64,000 nt of DNA from Halobacillus karajensis (GCF_900108515.1 NZ_FNWW01000005.1:310001-374000), one strand, 5' to 3'; numbered from the stretch's first letter, positions 1-9,048 are shown. A program made the numbers and translations. Notes: generated by a model from the sequence alone, not told the origin.

Positions 1-45
1 TGTTGACCAACCACTAGTGAGAATCAATGACATAGAATGAACATT

Positions 46-75
46 AAAAAACGCTTCCGTAGGGGGGAAGCGTTT
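46..75 (-). terminator. Rho-independent terminator of the 33-aa ORF
   Basis: A 10-bp perfect stem (AAACGCTTCC paired with GGAAGCGTTT) is followed, on the minus strand, by a run of six T. It lies just after the stop codon of the small minus-strand ORF at 83-184 and supports that ORF being a separate transcript. Confidence 0.75.
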
Positions 76-82
76 GGGGGGA

Positions 83-184
83 CTATAATATATAGGTAGT
101 TAAATAAAGAAGAAGGGTTAGAAGCACAGAACCTCCGGCCACACTTGCTATGTCAATTGCATCATATTCTATTCTTTTCTTCAT
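83..184 (-). CDS. Small single-span membrane protein, 33 aa, unknown function
   Basis: I do not recognise this gene. The ATG at 184 is preceded by a good ribosome binding site (AAAGGGG, about 7 nt upstream), the frame runs 33 codons to TAG, and a strong terminator follows at once. The product has a charged start (MKKRIEYDAID) and then a hydrophobic C-terminal half of about 20 residues (around VLLTLLLYLTTYIL), so a membrane segment with a short N-terminal tail is likely. It is divergent from the M3 peptidase gene. Ribosome binding site plus terminator make it likely to be real, but no function can be inferred. Confidence 0.55.
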   Translation of the reverse strand: MKKRIEYDAIDIASVAGGSVLLTLLLYLTTYIL

Positions 185-434
185 GTTGACATCCCCTTTC
201 AAATAAGTAAGCTCAAAGACTTAGCAGGCAACTATTAAACCTTCTACTCATAATACGTTTGAATAGTCAGAAATGTTTCGTTTATATTACAATAACATAT
301 CAATATCATTTCAACCAAATGTGACAAAATTTGCGTTATATCTCCAATCGAATAAGGAGGAAAGGTTTGAAAATTCTGATATACTGATTAGAGATGGATG
401 AGGGCAACGATATATAAAAGAAAGGGGAAAGATT

Positions 435-2207
435 ATGGGCAATTATGCAACTACATGGGATTTAGATTCCATTTTCAATGGAGGAAGCGATTCCGATGAA
501 TTGAAAGATTACGTACATAAGACAGAACAGTTGATGGAAGATTTGGAAGAGCTGATCCGTACATTTACTTCTCCCAAAAATACAGATCAAACGGAAGAAC
601 TCGAGAGAATTCTTGAAAAATTACAAGTGATCACCAAACAATTAAGTGAATTTGGTGCTTTTGTCAGCTGCTTGAACGCACAGAACATCCATGATAAAAA
701 AGCGAATATTTGGCAATCGAAGAGAAGTGAGCTTGGGGCGAAGTTGGGAAATGCAATGACGAAGCTTGACCAAACCTTTGTACAAGTGGATGACGACGTG
801 TGGAAATCATTAATGAACCAAAAACCTTTTAAATCTGTTTCGTTTGTCTTAAACGAGAGACGTCAACAAGCCAAAGGTAAACTAGAAGTTGACAAAGAAT
901 CCCTGATCAACGATCTAGGCATCGATGGGTACCATGCATGGGGACAAATGTATGATGCACTCGTTGCCAAGTTGACGATTCAAATGGATGGGGAGGAGTT
1001 ATCAGTGGGGCAAGCCGCAAATAAACTGGATGACCCCGATCGAAGTGTTAGGAAAGATGCATTTACTAAGCTGCAAAATACATGGGGAGAATCCTTGGAT
1101 TTGTTTAGCGAAACGTTGAATCATTTGGCTGGTTTCCGTCTTCAGACTTATAAACATCGCAACTGGGAAAACGTATGGAAAGAGCCACTTGATTACAACC
1201 GCATGAGTGAAAAGACATTGAATGTGATGTGGGAGACCATCACCGAATATAAAAAACATTATGTACCATACATGAAGAAGAAAGCAGAACAACTGGGTAT
1301 CCATCAACTTAGCTTTTACGATGTTGAGGCACCTATCGGTGAATCAGAACATAAGATGAGTTTTCAGGAAGGGGCGGAATTTATCATTCAACATTTCAGA
1401 AAATTCAGTCCGAAAATGGCGGATTTTGCTGAAATGGCATTTGAGAAAAGGTGGATTGAAGCAGAAGACCGCCCAGGAAAACAACCTGGTGGTTTTTGTA
1501 CAAGCTTTCCGGACAGTGGGGAAACAAGAATATTTATGACTTATTCCGGAAGCCCTTCGAATGTAGCCACGCTTGCTCATGAGCTTGGACATGCTTATCA
1601 TCAGCATGTTATGAATGATTTACCAATATTGAACCAAGGGTATGCAATGAATGTAGCAGAAACGGCATCGACTTTCGCTGAGATGATTGTTGCGGATGCA
1701 GCTGTCAAGGAAGCTGTTACGGAGGCGGAAAAACTTGTATTGTTGGAAGATAAGGTTCAGCGTAGTGTAGCCTTTTTCATGAATATCCATGCCAGGTTCC
1801 TTTTTGAAACTCGTTTTTATAAAGAACGTAAACAAGGAGTTGTTTCTACAGACCGTCTGAATAAGCTTATGACTGAAGCGCAAAGAGAAGCCTATGTTCA
1901 GACATTGGAAGAATATGATCCGACATTCTGGGCATCTAAGTTACATTTTCATATTACAGATGTACCTTTCTACAACTTCCCTTATACTTTTGGGTACTTA
2001 TTTAGTATGGGAATTTATGCGAGAGCGCAGGATGTCGGCCCTGAATTTGAGGAGCAATATATTGCCTTACTGCAAGATACGGGAAGAATGTCAGTCGAAG
2101 ACCTTGCTGAAAAACACTTGGGTGTAGATTTAGAAAAAAAGGATTTCTGGACGCATGCATTGGATCTTTGCCTTTCTGACCTTGAATCATTCATGGATCT
2201 AGTTTAA
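435..2207 (+). CDS. M3 family oligoendopeptidase (PepF-like zinc metallopeptidase)
   Basis: Predicted cytoplasmic zinc endopeptidase that cleaves short oligopeptides, 590 aa, the usual length for the PepF/M3B family. The catalytic HExxH motif is HELGH at residues 382-386. The third zinc ligand is probably Glu409 in the downstream NVAETAS segment. The N-terminal 180 residues are helical and charged, as in the oligoendopeptidase F N-terminal domain. There is no signal peptide. The ATG at 435 has a ribosome binding site (AAAGGGGAAAG) just upstream. The next gene, a pterin dehydratase, starts 17 nt after the stop and is probably co-transcribed up to the terminator at 2540. Confidence 0.9.
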   Translation: MGNYATTWDLDSIFNGGSDSDELKDYVHKTEQLMEDLEELIRTFTSPKNTDQTEELERILEKLQVITKQLSEFGAFVSCLNAQNIHDKKANIWQSKRSELGAKLGNAMTKLDQTFVQVDDDVWKSLMNQKPFKSVSFVLNERRQQAKGKLEVDKESLINDLGIDGYHAWGQMYDALVAKLTIQMDGEELSVGQAANKLDDPDRSVRKDAFTKLQNTWGESLDLFSETLNHLAGFRLQTYKHRNWENVWKEPLDYNRMSEKTLNVMWETITEYKKHYVPYMKKKAEQLGIHQLSFYDVEAPIGESEHKMSFQEGAEFIIQHFRKFSPKMADFAEMAFEKRWIEAEDRPGKQPGGFCTSFPDSGETRIFMTYSGSPSNVATLAHELGHAYHQHVMNDLPILNQGYAMNVAETASTFAEMIVADAAVKEAVTEAEKLVLLEDKVQRSVAFFMNIHARFLFETRFYKERKQGVVSTDRLNKLMTEAQREAYVQTLEEYDPTFWASKLHFHITDVPFYNFPYTFGYLFSMGIYARAQDVGPEFEEQYIALLQDTGRMSVEDLAEKHLGVDLEKKDFWTHALDLCLSDLESFMDLV

Positions 2208-2224
2208 TAAAGGGAGGTAGGATG

Positions 2225-2536
2225 ATGGTTAACAAAGAGAAACGTATTCTAGAAGGAGAAAAAGAAAAACGAGTCGCGCAATTAGATGGTTGGAAACTGA
2301 CAGATGGAAAGTTCATCGTAAAACGGTACCGTTTTACGGATTTCCTAACTGGCGTGCAATTTGTGAATCATATTGCTGAGTTTTCAGAGGAAATTCAGCA
2401 TCATCCGTTCATAAGTATTGATTATAAAATGGTTACACTTAAGCTGACCTCTTGGAATGCGAAAGGTCTTACCGAACTTGATCTGACTTGCGCTCAAAAA
2501 TATGATGGTCTCTATGAATCGATTACCGGAAAATAA
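2225..2536 (+). CDS. 4a-hydroxytetrahydrobiopterin (pterin-4a-carbinolamine) dehydratase
   Basis: Small PhhB/DCoH-type enzyme, 103 aa, which dehydrates 4a-hydroxy-tetrahydropterin formed by aromatic amino acid hydroxylases or related enzymes. The family signature is visible: EIQHHPFISIDYKMV, then a Trp and an Asp (TSW...LDLT). Two adjacent ATGs exist at 2222 and 2225; the second sits 7 nt from GGGAGG and is preferred. It directly follows the M3 peptidase and ends at a bidirectional terminator. No pterin-dependent hydroxylase is visible in the window, so its in vivo partner is unknown. Confidence 0.85.
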   Translation: MVNKEKRILEGEKEKRVAQLDGWKLTDGKFIVKRYRFTDFLTGVQFVNHIAEFSEEIQHHPFISIDYKMVTLKLTSWNAKGLTELDLTCAQKYDGLYESITGK

Positions 2537-2539
2537 CCA

Positions 2540-2571
2540 AAAGCCGTCCCGCAAGCAGGGGACGGCTTTTG
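2540..2571. terminator. Bidirectional terminator between convergent genes
   Basis: AAAGCCGTCCC and its complement GGGACGGCTTT form an 11-bp stem with an 8-nt loop. Flanking A and T runs serve both the pterin dehydratase (plus) and the pseudouridine synthase (minus). Confidence 0.8.
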
Positions 2572-2582
2572 ATATGTTAAGG

Positions 2583-3515
2583 TTATCTTTGGTTGAGTCT
2601 TTCTATTTGTTCTTTAGTGAACAATGGAGATTGTTTTGGCGGCATAGCGAAACATTGAACCTCTTCTTCCGTAAATGGATGAACCAGTGTAAGGCGCGCT
2701 GCATGAAGAGCCTGTTTGTAGTTTATGCTGCTTTTCCCCCCATACATCTCATCTCCAATTAAAGGGTGGCCGATATAACTGAGGTGTACTCGTATCTGGT
2801 GTGTTCGACCTGTTTGTAATTGTAGTTTGACCAGGGAGGCATCTCCCTCTGCGTGATAAGAAAGAACTTCATAATGAGTTTCCGCATGTTGGCCCCCATG
2901 GGAGACTCGTCTCCTTACGGGATGGTGACGATCTTTTCCAATTGGTTCGATGATTTTCCCGCGTACGGGCTTAATGTTTCCGTGAGCCCAAGCAAGGTAG
3001 GTCCTTTTTATTTTCCGCTCCTGTAATTCTTTGCCCAGCATAGCAATAGCAAGATCATGTTTTGCAAAAAGGATCGCACCGGATGTATCCCGGTCGAGCC
3101 GATGGACGTATTTAGGTGTCGCTTCAATACCATTCATCTGAAAATAAAAAGCAACACCGTTGACGAGTGTATCCTGTTCGTTAGGAGTATTCGGGTGTGT
3201 GAAGACACCTGTCGGTTTATTGACGACAAGAATATGATCATCTTCATAGATCACATCGATCTCCATATACGTGGGTGTCACTTCGAGTGGTTTTGGACGG
3301 AAAAGCCGGATGCGCAAAACGTCTCCATTCTTCACTGTGGCTGTTTTCCAATGGGGATTTTCATTATTTAACGTTACTTCACGGTTAGAGCGGAAGCTAT
3401 GCATCAGCTTTCTTGGCACATTCCATTCCTTCTTAAGTATTTTTTCAATGGTGAATCCATTCCATTTTTCTGGAATGATGACTTCAAGCCAATCACCCAT
3501 TCGTTTCGTTTTCAT
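2583..3515 (-). CDS. RluA family RNA pseudouridine synthase
   Basis: Converts specific uridines in rRNA (or tRNA) to pseudouridine. The catalytic signature HRLDRDTSGAILFAK holds the essential Asp. The N-terminal roughly 80 residues (GFTIEKILKKEWNVP...) look like a degenerate S4-type RNA-binding region, as in RluD-class enzymes. The start chosen is the ATG at 3515 (MKTKRMGDW), giving 310 aa, the normal length of the B. subtilis YhcT/YjbO class. In-frame upstream starts at 3554 (ATG) and 3578 (TTG) would add residues without a clear domain. The ribosome binding site is weak (GGGTG). The exact RNA target cannot be assigned from sequence. Confidence 0.88.
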   Translation of the reverse strand: MKTKRMGDWLEVIIPEKWNGFTIEKILKKEWNVPRKLMHSFRSNREVTLNNENPHWKTATVKNGDVLRIRLFRPKPLEVTPTYMEIDVIYEDDHILVVNKPTGVFTHPNTPNEQDTLVNGVAFYFQMNGIEATPKYVHRLDRDTSGAILFAKHDLAIAMLGKELQERKIKRTYLAWAHGNIKPVRGKIIEPIGKDRHHPVRRRVSHGGQHAETHYEVLSYHAEGDASLVKLQLQTGRTHQIRVHLSYIGHPLIGDEMYGGKSSINYKQALHAARLTLVHPFTEEEVQCFAMPPKQSPLFTKEQIERLNQR

Positions 3516-3806
3516 TTCTACACCCAATTTCCTAGAATACTGTATACGTGGCATTGTAAACGCACATATTGATACCAAGTATGAACTGCCCTATATTTTA
3601 CTTCTAAGTATATCATTTACGCAATGGCCACAAAAATTGAGAAATCATTTACGAAAATACTGGAAATGCATCGTGTTTAATGTTTCATTTTATACTAAAT
3701 TTAACTCCACTTAGTTAACAAAAAAGGAATCTGGTATCGATGCAATTAGAACTATGTTATAGTAGAAGGGTTGAATAATTTGTGATACGAAAGAGGTGTG
3801 TGCTTT

Positions 3807-5648
3807 ATGCAACACAGAGATGATATTCGTAATATAGCGATCATCGCACACGTTGACCATGGGAAAACTACATTGGTTGACCAAATGCTTCACTATTCTG
3901 GAACTTTCCGTGATAACGAGCATGTCGATGAGCGCGCTATGGACTCTAATGATTTGGAAAAAGAACGCGGCATTACAATCCTCGCGAAGAACACCGCGAT
4001 CAATTATAACGATACACGTATTAACATTCTTGACACACCAGGTCACGCAGACTTCGGTGGGGAAGTAGAACGAATTCTTAAGATGGTTGACGGTGTACTT
4101 CTAGTTGTCGATGCTTATGAGGGATGTATGCCACAGACACGCTTTGTCTTGAAAAAAGCGCTGGAACAAAAGTTGACTCCAGTCGTCGTCTTAAACAAAA
4201 TAGATCGCCCGAATGCTAGACCGAACGAAGTGATCGATGAAGTACTTGATCTTTTCATTGAGCTAGGAGCAGACGATGATCAATTAGAATTCCCTGTTGT
4301 GTATGCTTCTGCGTTGAACGGTACATCCGGTGATGAACCAGAAGAACAACAAGAAACCATGGACCCTATTTTCAAATTGATCATGAACAATATTCCTGCT
4401 CCTGTCGACACGAAGGAAAATCCGCTTCAATATCAGGTGACATTGCTGGATTATAATGATTACCTTGGACGAATAGGAATTGGGCGTGTCTTCAATGGTT
4501 CGATTAAAGTCGGCCAGCAAGTATCACTGATGAAGAAAGACGGTTCTGTGAAAAACTTCCGTGTTTCCAAATTGTTTGGCTTTATCGGACTGAAACGTGT
4601 AGAAATCGAAGAAGCAAAAGCAGGAGACATTATCGCACTTGCGGGTATGGAAGATATCAACGTCGGAGAAACTGTTTGTCAACCAGATCATCAGGAAGCT
4701 ATGGAGATCCCGCGTATTGACGAACCGACCCTTCAAATGACTTTCCTAGTGAACAACAGTCCTTTTGCTGGTCGCGAAGGAAAGTATGTAACAGCGCGTC
4801 AAATTGAAGAACGCCTGATGACCCAGCTGGAGACTGATGTCAGCTTAAGAGTGGAACCTACAGATTCCCCTGATGCTTTTACAGTTTCAGGACGAGGAGA
4901 ACTTCACCTTTCTATACTTGTTGAAAATATGCGTCGTGAAGGTTATGAACTGCAGTTATCTAAACCGAAAGTCATCTTAAAAGAGGTTGATGGAGAAGTT
5001 TGTGAGCCAGTCGAACGTGTGCAAATCGATACCCCTGAAGAATACCAAGGGGCGGTAATGGAATCCATTGGATACCGTAAAGGTGAAATGCAGGATATGG
5101 TGAACGATGGTAATGGTCAAGTTCGCTTGGAGTTCCTTGTACCATCACGTGGTTTGATCGGGTATGCGACGGAATTCATGACGCAGACACGCGGCTATGG
5201 GATATTAAACCACACCTTTGATGGATATGCTCCATTAACGAAAGGTCAAGTCGGTGGACGTCGTGAAGGGGTTCTTGTTTCTCTGGATAAAGGAAAAGCC
5301 TCAACATACGGAATTATGAACCTGGAAGATCGTGGAACCATTTTTGTAGAACCAGGAACGGAAGTTTATGAAGGAATGATCGTCGGGGAACACAACCGTG
5401 AGAATGACCTGACGGTAAACATTACAAAAGAGAAGCATTTGACGAACATTCGTTCAGCAACCAAAGATACAACGAATACAATTAAGAAGACAAGACAAAT
5501 GACACTTGAAGAAGCTATTGAGTATCTGGATGATGATGAGTATTGTGAAGTTACTCCTGAAAGTGTCCGTTTGCGTAAGAAGTATTTGAATAAAAATGAA
5601 CGTGAAAAAATGGCGAAAAAGAAAAAACTTCAAAACACTGATGTTTAA
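3807..5648 (+). CDS. typA: Ribosome-associated GTPase TypA/BipA
   Basis: Translational GTPase of the EF-G-like family, 613 aa, which acts on the ribosome in stress and low-temperature growth and in 50S assembly. G motifs are visible: P-loop AHVDHGKTT (14-22), the switch region EKERGITI, DTPGHADFGGE, and NKIDRP. The C-terminal BipA-specific domain ends in a basic tail (KKKK). The ATG at 3807 is chosen because AGAGGTG lies 8 nt upstream; the in-frame GTG at 3798 overlaps that site. It is monocistronic, with a strong terminator at 5656. Confidence 0.96.
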   Translation: MQHRDDIRNIAIIAHVDHGKTTLVDQMLHYSGTFRDNEHVDERAMDSNDLEKERGITILAKNTAINYNDTRINILDTPGHADFGGEVERILKMVDGVLLVVDAYEGCMPQTRFVLKKALEQKLTPVVVLNKIDRPNARPNEVIDEVLDLFIELGADDDQLEFPVVYASALNGTSGDEPEEQQETMDPIFKLIMNNIPAPVDTKENPLQYQVTLLDYNDYLGRIGIGRVFNGSIKVGQQVSLMKKDGSVKNFRVSKLFGFIGLKRVEIEEAKAGDIIALAGMEDINVGETVCQPDHQEAMEIPRIDEPTLQMTFLVNNSPFAGREGKYVTARQIEERLMTQLETDVSLRVEPTDSPDAFTVSGRGELHLSILVENMRREGYELQLSKPKVILKEVDGEVCEPVERVQIDTPEEYQGAVMESIGYRKGEMQDMVNDGNGQVRLEFLVPSRGLIGYATEFMTQTRGYGILNHTFDGYAPLTKGQVGGRREGVLVSLDKGKASTYGIMNLEDRGTIFVEPGTEVYEGMIVGEHNRENDLTVNITKEKHLTNIRSATKDTTNTIKKTRQMTLEEAIEYLDDDEYCEVTPESVRLRKKYLNKNEREKMAKKKKLQNTDV

Positions 5649-5655
5649 TCGTTTA

Positions 5656-5695
5656 TAAAAAGGAAGCCTGGAGCATTTTCCTCCAGGCTTCCTTT
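5656..5695 (+). terminator. Terminator of typA
   Basis: The stem AAGGAAGCCTGGAG/CTCCAGGCTTCCTT is followed by TTATTTT. It is nearly symmetrical and could work on both strands. Confidence 0.8.
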
Positions 5696-5835
5696 TATTT
5701 TGGTCTCGATCATAATAAAGCTTTATGCGCTTCGAAAGATCAAGGTTCAACCGCTTCTCTGTACAAAGGTAATCATAGGGAACCTTCTCTTAAAAATGGT
5801 GGGCACCTGAAGACACACTTAATTGAAATACTTTT

Positions 5836-6582
5836 TTATTGTACGACATCTATGGTTTCTTTTTTATGCTCATGGATCTCTTCTTCTGGTTTTTCGTAAT
5901 GGATGTTAATGGTATAACCCCCTGGTTCTGGAAAAGTATAGGTGGCCGTGTACTCACCAAGCTCTTCTTCTTCTGCTTCGACATACGTATGCTTGTCTGA
6001 TTGATCAGAACTGATTTCGAAACGAACCTGTCCATTGGAAAATGGTTCTTCCATATGATTGATGTGGGTGGTTAATGTCGATTCATTACCAGCTTGAAAC
6101 GTTTGTTCTTCCATAAGATGAACCATGAACTTTCCGCTGTTATTTCCATGATCGTGTCCACTTGCTTCTGCCTGTTCACCAACTGTAATTTCGTGCTGTG
6201 GCATGACATGAAGGTCATCTACTTGAGTATGGGCAATTACTTGATAAGTCCCTTCTTTTTTGAAGGTATGCATGATCTGATAAACGCCATCTTCTTCATG
6301 TTCAGCCTTGATCGTTTTTGAAGCGTCTTGTCCATCACTATCATGCCAAATTTCAAATTTCACATACTCTGCATCGGGGACAGGCTCACCACCTTGTGTC
6401 ACTGTTGCTTTAATTGGTGTTTTTTCATTTGCGGGAATCGGTTCATGTTCAAAGTCCACCTTTGCCTCAGGAAGCTCGGCAGCAGCATTTTGGTCATCTG
6501 CTGTTGATGAATGATCTTCTGTGTTGCTGGTTGAGCAGGCGCTGATAAATAATAATACAACTACTATGAATACGTTCTTCAT
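5836..6582 (-). CDS. Lipoprotein with two YtkA/FixH-like domains
   Basis: Probable exported lipoprotein, 248 aa. It has a hydrophobic N-terminus and the lipobox FISAC (Cys16), followed by a Ser/Thr/Asp linker. The rest is an internal duplication. Residues about 43-138 and 150-248 both read as the YtkA-like immunoglobulin-type fold (inputs such as GTYQVIAHTQV and GGYTINIHYE at matching places). Such domains occur in FixH-like and copper/cytochrome-oxidase-associated proteins, but no ligand residues are clear here. A ribosome binding site (AAGGAGATG) precedes the ATG. The gene stands alone between typA and bshB2. Family placement is by fold pattern, so the function is open. Confidence 0.7.
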   Translation of the reverse strand: MKNVFIVVVLLFISACSTSNTEDHSSTADDQNAAAELPEAKVDFEHEPIPANEKTPIKATVTQGGEPVPDAEYVKFEIWHDSDGQDASKTIKAEHEEDGVYQIMHTFKKEGTYQVIAHTQVDDLHVMPQHEITVGEQAEASGHDHGNNSGKFMVHLMEEQTFQAGNESTLTTHINHMEEPFSNGQVRFEISSDQSDKHTYVEAEEEELGEYTATYTFPEPGGYTINIHYEKPEEEIHEHKKETIDVVQ

Positions 6583-6730
6583 AATGCATCTCCTTTTTCT
6601 GACTGTCCTATCGATTTTGTTTGACGAGGATATGTGTTAGGAAACACTTACTCTAAGGATATCATTTTCAGCTTAGACACTACTTCATCTTTTTAGACTA
6701 TCTTATGACAATCTCACTGGCTGTTTAGAT

Positions 6731-6763
6731 AAAAAAGAGGCCAGCTCCGTAGAGCTTACCTCT
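6731..6763 (-). terminator. Terminator of bshB2
   Basis: On the minus strand GAGGTAAGCTC pairs with GAGCTGGCCTC (two mismatches), followed by TTTTTTA. It overlaps the stop codon of the deacetylase gene. Confidence 0.7.
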
Positions 6764-7448
6764 ATTCTACTAGATCCTTATTCCAATCATACGTATAAAA
6801 ACGTTCATCAGTTACCCATTTAAGTGCTTCAGGATCATTCACCTTGATGCCTTCCTCAAGCATTTCGAGCATTCGTGCTGTTTGAGAAATGTGAGCACGC
6901 ATTGCGTTCAGCTTTTCGTCCTTGACAGAACGGATATCATGAACGACATCCGGTTGTCCTAAATTTTCTTCCGTATTATTCGCAAAAGCAACCGCATGAA
7001 ACTTAGGGCGGTCTTTTTCATTGATTTCTCTGAGAGCCCGAACGACTGCTCGAGCTGTTGCTTCATGGTCAGGATGAACCGCGTAGCCTGGATAAAAACT
7101 GATGACTAAAGAAGGGTTAAGCTCATCAATCAATTGGCTCACCATATTTTTCATTTCTTTATCATCTTCAAATTCAAGAGTTTTATCCCTTAATCCCATC
7201 ATACGCAAGTCCTTAATACCCATGGCATCCGCTGCTTTGATTAGTTCCTTACGTCTGATCTTCGGTAAAGACTCCCGTGTTGCAAATGTTGGTTTTCCAA
7301 GATTCCGTCCCATTTCTCCAAGCGTTAAACAAGCATAAGTAAGGGGAGTCCCTTGTTTTATATAGGATGTAATCGTCCCTGAAACTCCAAATGCTTCATC
7401 ATCGGGGTGAGGGAAGATGACAAGGACATGTCTTTCTTGTTCGATCAT
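6762..7448 (-). CDS. bshB2: Bacillithiol biosynthesis deacetylase BshB2 (PIG-L family)
   Basis: Zinc-dependent N-acetyl hydrolase of the LmbE/PIG-L family, 228 aa. It deacetylates GlcNAc-malate in bacillithiol synthesis and may also act on bacillithiol S-conjugates. The metal site motif FPHPDDEAFG is at the N-terminus, and the second metal-binding His is in the VHPDHEATARAV segment. No signal peptide. The ATG at 7448 has a spaced ribosome binding site (AAGGAGTG) upstream. It is monocistronic with its own terminator. Choice of BshB2 over BshB1 rests on length and the HPDDEAFGVSG context, so the paralogue call is less sure than the family. Confidence 0.82.
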   Translation of the reverse strand: MIEQERHVLVIFPHPDDEAFGVSGTITSYIKQGTPLTYACLTLGEMGRNLGKPTFATRESLPKIRRKELIKAADAMGIKDLRMMGLRDKTLEFEDDKEMKNMVSQLIDELNPSLVISFYPGYAVHPDHEATARAVVRALREINEKDRPKFHAVAFANNTEENLGQPDVVHDIRSVKDEKLNAMRAHISQTARMLEMLEEGIKVNDPEALKWVTDERFYTYDWNKDLVE

Positions 7449-7543
7449 GAAAATTCACTCCTTCAAAAGGGTCACTAATCCTAATTATTGCTTAAATGAG
7501 GAAAAATGAAAAGTCATTTGTTTATAGGGAGTGGAGCGTGGTT

Positions 7544-7621
7544 ATGGAAAATCATCACTCAAATAGCGCCTGGGGTTTTCATGGAAAGGTGGAAAACCGT
7601 TATAGGTTTATGTTCTCCTAA
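7544..7621 (+). CDS. Possible 25-aa peptide upstream of nadE
   Basis: ATG at 7544 is preceded by GTGGAG at a suitable distance (7 nt) and opens a 25-codon frame (MENHHSNSAWGFHGKVENRY...) ending at 7621, 48 nt before nadE. No family is recognised. It may be a real small gene, a leader peptide, or chance. Confidence 0.25.
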   Translation: MENHHSNSAWGFHGKVENRYRFMFS

Positions 7622-7669
7622 TTAAAGGAAAACACTCTTCAGGTAGTAAAAGAAAGGGGAGACATACAA

Positions 7670-8419
7670 ATGGAAAAAAGAATAGAGTACTTGGTCAATT
7701 GGCTGAGGGAGAAGAAAGAAGAAGCAGGGGCAGATGGGCTGCTTGTCGGTTTAAGTGGGGGAATTGATTCCGCAGTGGTAGCTTATTTGATTAAGCATGC
7801 TTTTCCTGATCACTCGCTTGCTGTCCTTTTACCCATCAATAATAGTGTGGAAGACCAACAGGATGCGTTGGCGGTAGTCGAACAGTCAGGTATTGATTCT
7901 GTTGGAATTGAATTAACGGAACCTTATCAAACCACTTATGAGATAATCAAGAATCAATTGAATGAAAAAGGAGATTGGAATAATGAAAAGTCCCAACTGG
8001 GGGGAGCTAATCTACAGGCCCGGTTGAGAATGAGTGCGCTTTATGCCGTTGGGAATAACTACAATTATCTAGTGGTCGGGACAGATAATGCAGCAGAAGA
8101 TTACACAGGCTACTTCACAAAATATGGAGATGGGGGCGTCGACCTTGTCCCTCTGATTCATCTCAGGAAAGAAGAAGTAAGGGAAATGGCGGAAACATTA
8201 AACGTTCCTGATTCAATTATTTATAAAAAACCAAGCGCTGAGCTATGGGAGGGACAGACGGATGAAGAGGAACTTGGATTATCCTATGAGACCATCGATG
8301 CTTATCTGAAGGGAGAAGAAATCAATCCAGAAGATGAAGTAAAGCTTAAGAAGCGTCATGAAATAACAGAACATAAGCGCCAAGTCCCTGCAGGACCTGA
8401 TAAAATTGAGGGAGTGTGA
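7670..8419 (+). CDS. nadE: NH3-dependent NAD+ synthetase
   Basis: Last step of NAD+ synthesis: ATP-dependent amidation of deamido-NAD+ using ammonia. 249 aa, without the N-terminal nitrilase domain of glutamine-dependent forms. The PP-loop SGGIDS is at residues 29-34. Further family segments are visible: NLQARLRMSALYA, GTDNAAEDYTGYFTKYGDGG, and a KPSAELW stretch near residue 190. ATG at 7670 has the ribosome binding site AAAGGGGAG. The next gene, a cysteine hydrolase of the nicotinamidase type, follows after 9 nt, which suggests a small NAD salvage operon. Confidence 0.94.
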   Translation: MEKRIEYLVNWLREKKEEAGADGLLVGLSGGIDSAVVAYLIKHAFPDHSLAVLLPINNSVEDQQDALAVVEQSGIDSVGIELTEPYQTTYEIIKNQLNEKGDWNNEKSQLGGANLQARLRMSALYAVGNNYNYLVVGTDNAAEDYTGYFTKYGDGGVDLVPLIHLRKEEVREMAETLNVPDSIIYKKPSAELWEGQTDEEELGLSYETIDAYLKGEEINPEDEVKLKKRHEITEHKRQVPAGPDKIEGV

Positions 8420-8428
8420 GTTCGTTTT

Positions 8429-8992
8429 ATGGGAAAGGATACGGCATTAATAATCATAGATATGATTAATAAAATGGATTTTGATGGGGGGGATAAGTTA
8501 CTGGAGAACAGTCTTCCTGTCGCAGAACGTTTACACAAGTTTAAGAAGGAATTTAAGAAGCAGGGCTTCCCTGTGATCTATGTCAATGATAACTTTGGTC
8601 TTTGGCAGGACAATGTTTCCGATCTTTTGAAAGAATGTAAACAGGGAAGAGGAAAACCTATAGTGGAACGAATGATTCCTGATGAGGATGATTACTTTAT
8701 TATAAAGCCGAAGCACTCAGGTTTTTTCGGTACACAGCTAAGCATCCTATTAGATCAGCTGGGTATTAAGAACCTGATTCTTACAGGGGTTGCTGGCGAT
8801 ATTTGTGTTATTTTCACAGCAAATGATGCGTATATGAGAGAATTTAATCTTTGGGTGCCGGTGGATGGTACGGCTTCAGAGTACAATGATGATAATGAAA
8901 ATGCTCTAAGAATTATGAAACGATCCCTATTTGCTAGAACGGAACCGTTGAACAACAATAAATGGCAGGATATTTTCAATAATCCTGAATAA
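8429..8992 (+). CDS. Isochorismatase-family cysteine hydrolase (nicotinamidase-like)
   Basis: 187-aa hydrolase with the isochorismatase fold. The catalytic triad expected of the family can be placed at Asp11 (LIIIDMIN), Lys93 (IIKPKHSGFFGT) and Cys126 in GVAGDICV. Known members hydrolyse nicotinamide to nicotinate or act on other amides and vinyl ethers. Placement immediately after nadE supports a nicotinamide-salvage role, but the metal-binding His triad of true PncA is not evident here, so substrate is unproven. Start ATG at 8429, 9 nt after nadE; a GGGAGTG element inside the nadE end provides the ribosome binding site. Confidence 0.8.
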   Translation: MGKDTALIIIDMINKMDFDGGDKLLENSLPVAERLHKFKKEFKKQGFPVIYVNDNFGLWQDNVSDLLKECKQGRGKPIVERMIPDEDDYFIIKPKHSGFFGTQLSILLDQLGIKNLILTGVAGDICVIFTANDAYMREFNLWVPVDGTASEYNDDNENALRIMKRSLFARTEPLNNNKWQDIFNNPE

Positions 8993-9009
8993 TGGGAGGG
9001 AGTATAATA

Positions 9010-9040
9010 AAACCCCCTTCGGCGAAGCGGAGGGGGGAAT
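9010..9040. terminator. Terminator shared by convergent genes
   Basis: CCCCCTTCG and CGGAGGGGG pair around a short loop with A/T runs on each side. On the minus strand it follows the 41-aa ORF and is trailed by TTTTATT. On the plus strand it follows the hydrolase gene. Confidence 0.7.
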
Positions 9041-9048
9041 GACTTTAA

